From Tridacna crocea (Eukaryota; Mollusca; Bivalvia; Cardiida; Cardiidae), in the NCBI GenBank assembly GCA_943736015.1, contig OX031062.1, forward strand, positions 2,710,501 through 2,774,500: DNA of 64,000 nt, in the 5' to 3' direction. The notes beneath the pieces are model-generated. The model ran no database searches. It was not told where the DNA came from and saw only the letters and a program-made list of their open reading frames with translations. Positions 20,558-30,300 of this stretch are shown piece after piece (the first letter of the stretch is position 1; each line of letters begins with the position of its first letter). The position numbers were made by a program, and so were the translations under genes.

Positions 20558-21412
20558 CGGCAACAACTGACTCAATCATGAGGTAGAATAGTCCTTAGGC
20601 TTGCAGAAACCTAACCGGTGGTAAAATGGTTCGATTCAGTTCAGTCTGCGCGGACTACTATCGTTCTATCGAGCATCACATTTAAAATCAACAAATTCAT
20701 AGGCGATGGTGCTAACGGTGTTCCGTAGATTATGTTATGTCTGCAAAAGATGTCTTTTTTTTTTTAGTCTAGAGTTTTTGTCGGGGCGACATCGCCTATT
20801 GACACAACCCTTCCTACGTCTAACCACAAGGTGCAATCCCGGGCGTCTTTGATCCTTTACAAGGTGACGATGTTTCAGATTTGTACAACCGACAACATTT
20901 GCAGACGACAAATTAAATGGGGTTCGAGTTAAAAGATCTTTGGAAAAAGAAAATGCTTGCTACCATTTCCTACAATGTTTTCTAAAGTCCTCTTCCTCGC
21001 GTTGTCTGCGCATGTCATATTCTTCAAAGATTCGACCTGTCTGCTACGAGGCACCACCCATCCCCGTATACCTGCGAAAAGTAGGACTTAAACAGAAGCT
21101 ATTAGGCTATTACCCAGGCATGTAGGGGCTGTTTTAATAAATTAATGGTTGATACATAAGTTATATGCCAGCCTATCGCAGCTGAATAAATCGCGTTTAA
21201 TCGAGTAAACGTTTGTTTCATTTTGAAATTCAAAGTAACGGTTGTCTTAAAAAGTAGTCCGGTTCTATACCCAGAATGCCCAAATTAGATAGACGTGTAT
21301 TTGTAGACTGCCATCTAGCGGGAGATAATGTTCTTCCTGTATGTTGTTAGAACATGTGATTGTAAAGGGTTGAAATAAGACGAGAAATGAATATCTTCAC
21401 ACTTCCCTGTCC

Positions 21413-21642
21413 TTAACCCTTTACCAAACAATCCCTGGTTTTTACGAATCCGAGATAGAAGACTTTTGAAAACATTGTGGGAAAAGGAGAAAATGCTGGT
21501 AACCAGCATTTTCTCCTTTTCTCACAATGTTTTCTACCCTGCTGGAAACAAATTTCAATTTTTGTGTTATGTTTGTTTTGTCGACTGCAAGTGCTTTCAA
21601 TTTGGACAAGTCTAAAATTTTGTCGTTTGGTAAAGAATTGAA
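21413..21642. mobile_element. Family A MITE
   Basis: TTAACCCTTTACCAAAC...GTTTGGTAAAGAATTGAA; hairpin 21468-21534 intact, right terminal TTAA lost. Confidence 0.83.
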
Positions 21643-21649
21643 TTTTCTG

Positions 21650-22000
21650 AAACAATGAGCAATCCTGGGAAATTCTCGGGTTTGTTTTATTGGTTAATTG
21701 CTTGGTGTTTAACGCCGCTTTCAGCACAGTTTCAAGCGCATTACGACGACAAGATGGATGCGTTCATTGAGTGTCATGAGAACTGGGCTGGGGATGAAAA
21801 GTGTCTTACCCAAAGACACTCTCAAAGTCCTGTCGCTTTCCTTATTGTTTCAAATCTGCAAAAGGCTGAATAGCTTTAAACTTCCGTGTCATGGGATTTT
21901 CTGAAATATGACCAATACTACAAAAATCTTGGACCTATTGTTTTGATTGTTTGTTGGGTGTTTAACTCTGCTTTCATCATTACCATAAGCACATCATGGC
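21650..22000 (+). repeat. Decayed SINE-like repeat
   Basis: GGTGTTTAACGCCGCTTTCA, AAGTGTCTTACCCAAAGACA and a second GGTGTTTAACTCTGCTTTCA resemble common molluscan dispersed repeats. A related CTGTCTTGCCCAAAAAACAC block is at ~40480. Confidence 0.4.
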
Positions 22001-22024
22001 AACATTTTACTTATTCATATACTA

Positions 22025-22294
22025 TGTGACCCATCACGCAAAAAGGGACCATCTGGGAATTCTATACATCAATAAGATGAAAACAGACCAATGATAGTGC
22101 AGGACAATTTAAGCTGATAATAAAAAAAAAAAAGAAATGATTGTATAACAAGGTAAAATGACCACTTGTCATACAGAAAATGTCATTAAAGTGAAAAGTG
22201 TCAACCCTGGTCAGCCTGCGCAATTCGCGCAGTCTGACCAGGGTTGACACTTTTCGCAGTTCCCAGACGGCCCCTTTTTCCGTGATGGGTCACA
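22025..22294. mobile_element. Family D MITE
   Basis: Terminal inverted repeat TGTGACCCATCACGCAAAAA / complement ...CCGTGATGGGTCACA, flanked by TA on both sides. An internal GC-rich stem (CAACCCTGGTCAGCCTGCGC) lies near the right end. Confidence 0.8.
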
Positions 22295-22397
22295 TATATT
22301 CTCTACAATGTCACTAGTGCCTGACTGAGTATCTTCCGAAACACTTTTTTTTTTTGGCCCAAGAGGTACTTCTGTAAACATTTTGGGTGAAACGAGA

Positions 22398-22640
22398 AAG
22401 TAATACAGAGAAATGACCCTTCCCTACAAAATGACCCGGGGTCATTATTCTACCTAGAGAAATGACCCCAAAAGTCATTTCACAACGTAGACGAATGACC
22501 CGGGTCATTATTCTACGAAGAGAAATGACCCTTTGGGGTCATTTCTTTACGTAGATAAATGACCCAGTTCATTCCTCTACGTAGAGAAATGACTCATGGG
22601 TCACTTTGTAGGGGAGGGTCATTTCTCTGCTTTTCACCGG
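22398..22640. repeat. Family N palindrome cluster, second copy
   Basis: Outer arms GAGAAATGACCCTTCCCTAC / complement GTAGGGGAGGGTCATTTCTC; inside, TGACCC...GGGTCA pairs alternate with CTACGTAGA linkers. Confidence 0.78.
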
Positions 22641-22801
22641 TAACAAGAGTTTCCACTTTGTCTCCTGCCAACGACTAACATTAGGCCCGACCAAAAGATA
22701 ACAGACTGTCATCTCCACAATATTATTTTTAAATAGTACGATTTAGATTTAAATGAAGTATGATAACTGCTTTGATGTTTTAGCATTTACCGGGCTTTTT
22801 A

Positions 22802-22981
22802 CTTACCCTTACCAAAGGAGTCCTGATAAAAACAGACCTGCCCAAATTGAAAGCGTTTCCAAACGATAGATTATGTATGGCTCAAATGATACCATTGTTC
22901 AGTGAAAGAGTAGGAAACATTGTGGGGGGATGATTTAAAAAACTTAATGTAAAAGATTCGGAACTGTGTGGTGAAGGGCTA
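22802..22981. mobile_element. Family A, decayed, hairpin lost
   Basis: Flanking blocks (CCAAATTGAAAGCGTTTCCA, AGGAAACATTGTGGG) remain; the palindrome is replaced by GGGGATGATTTAAAAAACTT. Confidence 0.6.
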
Positions 22982-23049
22982 CACGGTAACATAAAGAAGA
23001 CAACACCTACTGTTTTTGTTCATATCGTAATCCATTTGTTTTTTCTTTG

Positions 23050-23545
23050 ACAAGTCCTTAAAAATTTAAAATTGTAGATCTATTTTTAATCCGTCCTCTG
23101 TGACGTAATATACAGCTTTCTAACCTTGCTTATAACAACGTAGGAAAAGCACTTTGAAATATTTCACATAGTATTCATCCACGATTTTTTATATTTTTGT
23201 TCCTTGCAAAATTCATAATTGTAGATCAATTTTTAATCCATTGGTTGTGATGTAGAACGAGCACTCTTTTGATTCAGTTCACATAATACACATACACGAT
23301 TTTACATATTTTTGTTCATAAAAAATTCACAATAGTACATCTATTTTAATTCCTTCCACTGTGACGTAATAATTCGTCGGTTAACTTCGAAAACCTGGTA
23401 ACTAGAGCTTGTAACAAGCTGTAGTTACGAGGTTTTCGAAGTAAACCGACAAATTATACCTCTGGTTTTGTTGACACTAAAGTACAAAAAGCACTCCCTT
23501 GGTTAAGTTCACAAGGTACCCAGGCACGATTTTACATATTTTTTT
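23050..23545. repeat. ~150-160-bp degenerate tandem repeat, ~3 units, with foldback insertion
   Basis: AATTGTAGATC(T/A)ATTTTTAATCC recurs at ~23070, 23216 and (drifted) 23330. A hairpin (23372-23452: TTCGAAAACCTGGTAACTAG / complement) interrupts the third unit. Confidence 0.6.
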
Positions 23546-23794
23546 CCGTCTTATGATACACACATATAGAAGTAATAAGTTTAAACTTGTGTACGAGAAA
23601 TAAGAAAAAGAACTGCATAAATATCCTTATTTTATACAAAAAATACACCTGAAATTTTACACCGTTTTACCGGGGTGGCTAACTCTTACAGCGCAAAATA
23701 TGTAGATATTAAACTCGACCTATTTTGAAGTTTGAAAACACTATGAACTGACACTGAAACCTTTTTATGTTATATGCTTGACTTAACAATCGGA

Positions 23795-23862
23795 CAGTAT
23801 AGATTCAAGATCAGACTGCACGTTCTGTGCAGTCTGATCTTGATCTATGCTGTCCGCAAATC
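23795..23862. repeat. Family E hairpin
   Basis: CGGACAGTATAGATTCAAGA / complement ...ATCTATGCTGTCCG around CACGTTCTGTG. Confidence 0.7.
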
Positions 23863-23989
23863 CCATGAATATGCTTGAGGTATTAAAGAGTCACAAAGTA
23901 TGTATCAACCGTTGAGTTGTAGCCTACATAATACAGGCGTAAGGCCTACCCTTAAGAAGATATTTCTTTTTTTAAAATTTGTGTCTATT

Positions 23990-24172
23990 GAAATATTTGC
24001 AGTTGATAAAATTTGGTTTGACTCAATTGTTGCGCGATCAGATTCAAATTTGAAGGGGTAGAAAACATTGTGGGAAAAAGGAGAAAATGCTGGTGACCAG
24101 CATTTTCTCCTTTTTCCCACAATGTTTTCAAAAGCCATTCGTAACAACAAGGGGCCGTTTGGTAAAGGGTCA
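23990..24172. mobile_element. Family A MITE, left end decayed
   Basis: Intact hairpin 24061-24129 with GGTGACC centre; right end GTTTGGTAAAGGGTCAA. Confidence 0.78.
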
Positions 24173-24744
24173 AATCACTTAAACACCAAACAGATGAATC
24201 ACAAGAATTTAACATAGACATGTATATTTTTATCCTTGTTTTATTTGATACTGTATAGTAGTATTTACCTATATACATAAGTAGTCCAACATGTATTGAT
24301 TGGTTAAAGACCCAATCGCGGCCAAAAATCAATGCATGTGAAAAAATGTATCTAAATTTACAACCATGCCATTGACAAAGTATGTAAATCTATAGTGAAG
24401 TTGAAATTTTGTTCTTGTAGGGTAAGTGTTACTAGTTGGCAGAAAAACGAATTTTGATATTCCGTGATCATGAAAAATAAACAATAGAGTAGTCTGACAG
24501 GTTTTAACCTAATCTTAAAAATCACTCTCTCTGCCAGCGACTAATTTTGGGAGCGACTGTGCAATAACAGATTGTAAGTGTTCCAGTGATTTTCATACTT
24601 TGAAAAAGTATGAATTAATTGAAGTGCAATTATAATACCTGCCTTGCTTACTTTTTGCATCTATTGTTACTTAAAGTGGTGATTTTTTTACGAAACTTTC
24701 CATATTGTTTCAGTCATATCACTATGGCAGGTCCTATAATCCTG

Positions 24745-24759
24745 TATATGATTGATAGG

Positions 24760-24794
<35 letters not shown>

Positions 24795-24995
24795 ATTTGT
24801 TGATTGATTGATTGGTTGGTCGATTGATTGGTCGATTTATGTGTTGGTTGGTTGATTGGTTGGTTGTTTGATTGGTTGGTTAATTGATTTTTTGTTTGTT
24901 GGTTGGTCGGTTGGTTGGTAAATTGATGGTTGGTTTGTTGGTTGGTTGGTAAATTGATGGTTGGCTGGTTGGTTAATTGATTGATTAATCCCGTT
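24745..24995. repeat. Simple-sequence tract (TTGATTGA / TTGGTTGG)
   Basis: About 250 bp built from GATTGATT and GGTTGGTT words. Its minus-strand open frame (poly INQPT) is low complexity. Confidence 0.9.
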
Positions 24996-25242
24996 TGCAA
25001 AATAACTGCAATTACTTTGCGGCGGCTAGTGGCCCTATCCATCCTAAGGTATGTTATATAACATCCTATGTTCTTGTCTTTTGCAAACATGTCTTACAAT
25101 ATTTACAAATCAACCCATGATAAATCGTGACCATTATTGTATGCCACTGTTGTATTGTCATGATGAGGTACTGTATGTACAAATCGTAAATAAATCTATG
25201 TCTATGTCTATGTCCTAAGGGATGTTAAAAAAATGGTATCGT

Positions 25243-25367
25243 TTGGTATAGGCCCAAAAAGTATTCCTGGTTACCAGCATTTTATATTTTTCCTACGATG
25301 TGTTTAGCTTTAAGTCTTTATTCACCCTCCGGGTCATTAACATGGGATTGTTTGGTAAACTGTTAAA
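25243..25367. mobile_element. Family A fragment
   Basis: Right half only: TGGTTACCAGCATTTTATAT ... GGGATTGTTTGGTAAACTGTTAA. Confidence 0.6.
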
Positions 25368-25525
25368 ACTCTATTGTACACAAGCGGTGATTTGATCATT
25401 GAAGTAGGATATTTATTTGTCAAAGTAATAAAATGCCTATTTACATTGTAATGTCGAAATCTACGCAAATATCGGTTTCTTTACTTCCTTGTTCAATTTG
25501 GTTTTGTTTAAGTTCAGCGGCGTTT

Positions 25526-25665
25526 TAACCCTTTACCATACAATGACCACTTTTAACGACCCTTAGGAAAAGCCTTTTGAAAACATTGCGGGAAAAGGAG
25601 AAAATGCTGGTAATCAGCATTTTCTCCTTTTCCCACAAAGTTTTCCCCCCTATCAAAGAAATATT
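25526..25665. mobile_element. Family A, left portion
   Basis: TTAACCCTTTACCATACAAT, intact hairpin 25577-25643, then homology stops after CCCCTATC. Confidence 0.75.
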
Positions 25666-25705
25666 GCACAATTTGAGCTACTATGAAATTGAAATGAAAA
25701 TGGAG

Positions 25706-25936
25706 TTAAAACCCTTTACCAAAAAATCCCTGGTTTTTACGGCCCTGAGATAGAAGCCTTTTGAAAACATTGTTGGAAAAGGAGAAAATGCTGGTAACCA
25801 GCATTTTCTCCTTTTCCCACACTGTTTTCTACACAGCTAGAAACAAATTTCAGGTTTTTAGTTATGTTTATTTTATCGTTTGCAAGTGCTTTCAGTTTGG
25901 ACCAGTCCAAAATTCAGTCGTTCGGTAAAAAGTTAA
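25706..25936. mobile_element. Family A MITE
   Basis: TTAAAACCCTTTACCAAAA...GTTCGGTAAAAAGTTAA; hairpin at 25762-25829. Confidence 0.83.
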
Positions 25937-26164
25937 TTTAGATAGGTCTAAAATTTTGCCACGTGGTGTAGGGTTAAACAGCTTATATTATATTACGGCG
26001 GTCAGTGTGCCTACGGCTGTATTTCCTGGTTTTCCCACACCAGTACTGACACAGCTTTCTTTCTAAGCCACTGACTACTTTTCTCACATGCATCAGAGGC
26101 GAAAGGTAAAAACCGTCGGAATAGACTAATCCTGTAGTATACTGATCCAATTCAGGATTGAACC

Positions 26165-26515
26165 CAAGTATTTTGTATGATCTCTATATTTCAAATTCAT
26201 GTATTGACTTTAAAATAAACAATAAGCCATTTCAATTTAGATAATAATAATAATAGTAAAATAACAAAACATAGCAAAAGAGGGTTTTGAATTAACATTT
26301 TTCACAACGGACTTCGGTGGACTACTCTTCCGGTCAAATATCGATATTCGGGACTCTAGTCTCGTTTTGAAAAATCCATAATGGACTCATGACTTGTTCT
26401 GAAAAACCCATATTGGGCGCTACAGCGTGTAATATGGAATAAGATATTCTGTACTCACGTGGTAGTATTTAAGCGATTTCATTAGAAGGTTAATTGTGGG
26501 AGTGAAATAAAAAAA
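26165..26515 (+). repeat. Family I dispersed repeat
   Basis: TTCACAACGGACTTCGGTGG, ACTACTCTTCCGGTCAAATA, AAAAATCCATAATGGACTCA and GATATTCTGTACTCACGTGG, in the same order as at 8640-8905. Confidence 0.6.
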
Positions 26516-26932
26516 GAAAAGCGCAAACGATTGTTACACAAGAAAATCAAAGGACTGATAGCCCTGAGAGACGGCATTTGTTTGTACCTCCATCCACCTA
26601 ACACACGACTTTTTGTCTGCATCTCCAGATAAAAGAAAAACTATTGCTTTATGTGAAATGACTTCCAAATCTCGTAAATTCAAGCTTTTTCTTCATTTTT
26701 CAATACCTGAAGTTTACGAAGTTTCCCTGTAAATATTTATGTGTATTATAAAACTTTATATCAATCAGCCCCATGTAAGTGCCGTTGTTTCATAAGTTAA
26801 TGACTTCTGCTTGGCTATTTAACAGCAAAAGAACAACTGCCCACAAAATTCACTGACGGACAAGGCCGTCGTGTCAAATTATCTGATTCGTAATCATTAC
26901 TTTTCCATTAAAATAGAAAATGTTTTGAGATC

Positions 26933-27391
26933 TTAAAAGGTCTTTTCAAGCATGAAATATGCTTGTTGACGATTAAGGTCACCGACTGCATACAGACCAA
27001 CATCGAAACTCTCGTCAGACAAAAGGTGCGGCTCTAGTACGAAATATGTGTTGGACGAATCATCCGAAGGTTTCTCAAACGTTGGCTTCACATTATTCGT
27101 GTTTGGTTCCAGAACAAAGTACACGTTATTTTTGTCCTCGTTCAGCGTGTCGTTAACCGAGTATGGTCTTACTGGAAGTCGTTTGTATGTGCTGGGCTCG
27201 AGTATGTGATAGACTGGTTGTTGACCGGTTACACTGTCTTTTGTTTCCAGATTTTGTCCCACGACGTCTTCGTACTTGTCCATCTTCTGCTCCACATAGG
27301 AATATCGATGTTGATCCTTCTCCTCCGCTATGTCCTCGTAATTCTGAGAAATATGTACTCTTCCAACTGGAACATTTGGAGAAAGACTTTC
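26933..27391 (-). CDS. Receptor B last exon: cytoplasmic tail
   Basis: Acceptor catttattacag is followed by 152 codons and a stop. Four YxxLE(P/K) motifs are spaced ~25-45 residues apart. An upstream AG (cgtctcgtttag) would hit a stop in the required phase, so the 27392-27394 CAG was chosen. Confidence 0.75.
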   Translation of the reverse strand, partial: ESLSPNVPVGRVHISQNYEDIAEEKDQHRYSYVEQKMDKYEDVVGQNLETKDSVTGQQPVYHILEPSTYKRLPVRPYSVNDTLNEDKNNVYFVLEPNTNNVKPTFEKPSDDSSNTYFVLEPHLLSDESFDVGLYAVGDLNRQQAYFMLEKTF

Positions 27392-30300
27392 CTGTAATAA
27401 ATGATTTACATTTTCGAAACGTTCGTTATTAACGAACCTAAACGAGACGGCTTTCACAAATATTGTGAGAAAGAAGAAACAGCTGGTACACATTATTTTC
27501 TCTCCGTTTCTCTTTTTTTTCTATCTTTTCACCGAAAATTTAAAAAATATGAGCATTTTTAATCGACCAGAAATACCTCCGATGTCTACCCTGAAATTAT
27601 TTTTTGATACTTTTGTTAGTTTTCTGAAAGGGGGGGGGGTAATCATTATCTCCCTTTGTAATGAGAATATAGTGGTTTTAGATTTATAAATGATAATTCT
27701 AAATAAAAAAGAAAGGAAAAAGTGACTCGGTGAGTGTGGTACAATAAGACATTTTTAATTATAACTAATTCTGCAGGAAAATTTTACGGTGGAAATAGCT
27801 GTCTTCCATTAGGGGTCTAACACCTTTAGGGGAGCCTTACAATTTTAGGACTGGTAAAACGGTGTATTTCCGAGGAAGAACTGTAACTGTAACGTGAAGG
27901 ACACTTCTTAATACAGCCGAGTGATTTGATCAAAGGATCATCATTTGCCGAATGACCCATTTTCATGCTTACTGTACCTCTGTGTTAGCGGAAAACTCAC
28001 CTCATCTATTTCCGTATAATATCGAACTGTTTCCATTCTGGCCCTGTTTTGGGCCCTGGTTGGGGTTGTCGCTTTTCGCCTGATACATGTTATCACATTA
28101 GAACGGCATTTACGTAAACGTTTCTTTGCAAGTCTAAGCTTCCTGAAATGGGAAAAAATAAATATATCCAGGATTAACTCTTTACTCCATAGATACTCAT
28201 TTCTACGCATTGCTTGTAGGAGCCTTTGGAAAACATTGTGGCAAAAGGTGAAATTGCTCGTGACGAGCAATTTCACCTTTTGTCACAATGTTTTCTATGC
28301 TATCAAAAGTTGTCATATACACACAAGAAACGGCTTCATTCTTGCTGTTATTTAGAGTCAATTAGAGATACAATAGAAATGCCTTATGGGGTAAAGGGTT
28401 AACGCAAAGGCCACTGAGTGCGACTCCTGGGGCTTTTACGGACAGTGTAGATCACGATCATATTGCACAAAACATGCAGATCGCTACTTGATTGCCACCT
28501 TTGCCAGTTTGTCTGTACTTTCAGAAGTTTGATTTTTGAAATTGTCCATAACTGCGATATCCTGTTATCAAATATACATCTACACTTGTTTAAAGCCATG
28601 GCTTGTTTGTGCCTTGACTGCGCGCTACTTCATATATGGATCAAAATCATTGATTGTAATGTTGGGAATTAGATCCTTAAGGCCAAACATGTCTCAAAAT
28701 CCCAGTTTTCAGGTGCAAACTTAATTTCTTATTCAATATATTCACGTGGTTTCTCTCTCCATCAATCATGCATCCTATTGTCAAATGACGTTACTCCTGA
28801 CCCCTCCTAATGATCAAAGGGAGACCACCAATATACAAATAATCCTAATTTTCTCATAGGTTCTCTCTCTTTACCTGAAAAAGGTGTTCATTTGCTAAGT
28901 AGGTTGACTCTCAATTTGAATGATATTTCTCTTTTTCGTACTATCATTTTATTGATTCCACAAAATGGCTTCCTTGACAAATATCCGGAACCACTTCAGC
29001 GTTCTCAACGTTTTGATTTCTTCTGTACGGATACTTTACATGCTACCTCCATACTAATTCATTAGCCCGCCCGGGTGGCTCAGTGGTGAGCGTGTCGGAC
29101 TCATGACCTGGTGGTTGTGAGTTCGATAACCGGTTGAGGCGAACTTTCTTTCCGGCGTATTTTCGTTTCTCACCTCTGCTGAAGCATGTGAGAAAAGAAG
29201 TCGGTGGCTTTGGAAAGAAAGTAGTGTAAGTACCGGTGTGAGAAAGCCAGGAAACACGCGTGCGTCACCGACCGCCATGATATGACCTTAGCTGTTAAAG
29301 TGGCGTTAAACCCCAATACAACCAACCAACTAATTCATTAAAAATCAGAGTTAGCAGATTTCAAATGAGTCTTGTCTTTTAAAGCACAGGAAACATTGTA
29401 GGAGAAGACGTTCGCTAGTAGCCAGCATTATCTCATTTTCGCGCATTGCTCCCCAAAAAGCCCACCGCATAAGAGTTATAAATACTTGGAGAATGTTTTG
29501 TAAAGGGTTAAGTAAGTGTAACCCGTTTATTCGAGTTAAAGCATGTTTCAAAAAATCAGAAAATGTTTTACCTGTATAAGGTAGGACTGCAGACAAGAAC
29601 TTGATGATTTTGGTAAAAGGGTGAAATATAGCATAATCATTCGAAGAAAAGAATATTTTGAAAAATCAAATTATATTTTACCTGTATAAGGACGGGTTAC
29701 AGACGAGAATTACAGAAGCCAGTAGAATTCCGACGACGAACACTGATACGCTGATCGGTATGCAAACTGAAATGGGAATCCGGAGGTGACGATAAATAAA
29801 CTTAATTCATTCGTGTTTTATATAGCATTCATCAATATTTTAGTCATCTTACCCTGTCTGCCCGCTTATTTATGTGTGCCCCGGGTTTAACCCGTTTTCA
29901 CGGCCTTGATAGGAAAGACTTTTGAAAACATTGTGGAAAAAGAAGAAAATGCTGGAACCAGCATTTTCTTCTTTTCCAACAATGTTTTCTACCTTTTATC
30001 TTTTACTTACAATTTCTATGATATGGACCACACTTTAATTTGCCATCTACAAATGCTTACGATTTCGACAAGTCTGAAATAATTTAGTTGTTTGGTAAAT
30101 GGGTAATCAAGGTAATGAAAAAGATTTTTGAAAGCACTGCAGTAAAAGGAAAATGCTGGTTACCAGTAATTACCGGTAATTACTAGTAACATTTTCTGTG
30201 GACTGGTTTAATAAAATCTTATCTAAAACACCAACTAGTGTCAAATCCTATATTTTTTAAATACGAAACTCTATTCCAATTTACTTATTTGCAAGTGATA

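Larger units (their letters stand above)
16537..26932. other. ~10.4 kb without a supported gene
   Basis: Dominated by families A, F, G, H, N, a palindromic foldback, SINEs, simple repeats and hairpins listed below. Stretches where I recognise nothing: 16560-16750, 20590-20930, 21060-21400, 23560-23780, 24180-24740, 25000-25230, 26520-26930. The first exon or exons of receptor A should be here or beyond, but no signal-peptide exon with proper splice sites was found. Confidence 0.5.

Noticed and set aside
20940-21125. Possible exon on either strand near GTATACCTGCGAAAAG
   Set aside because: Acceptor-like TTTTCGCAG on the minus strand has no matching donor or phase partner; the plus-strand frame includes a family A fragment.
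24734-25090. 118-codon minus-strand frame rich in N, Q, P, T
   Set aside because: Pure simple sequence (GATT/GGTT words).
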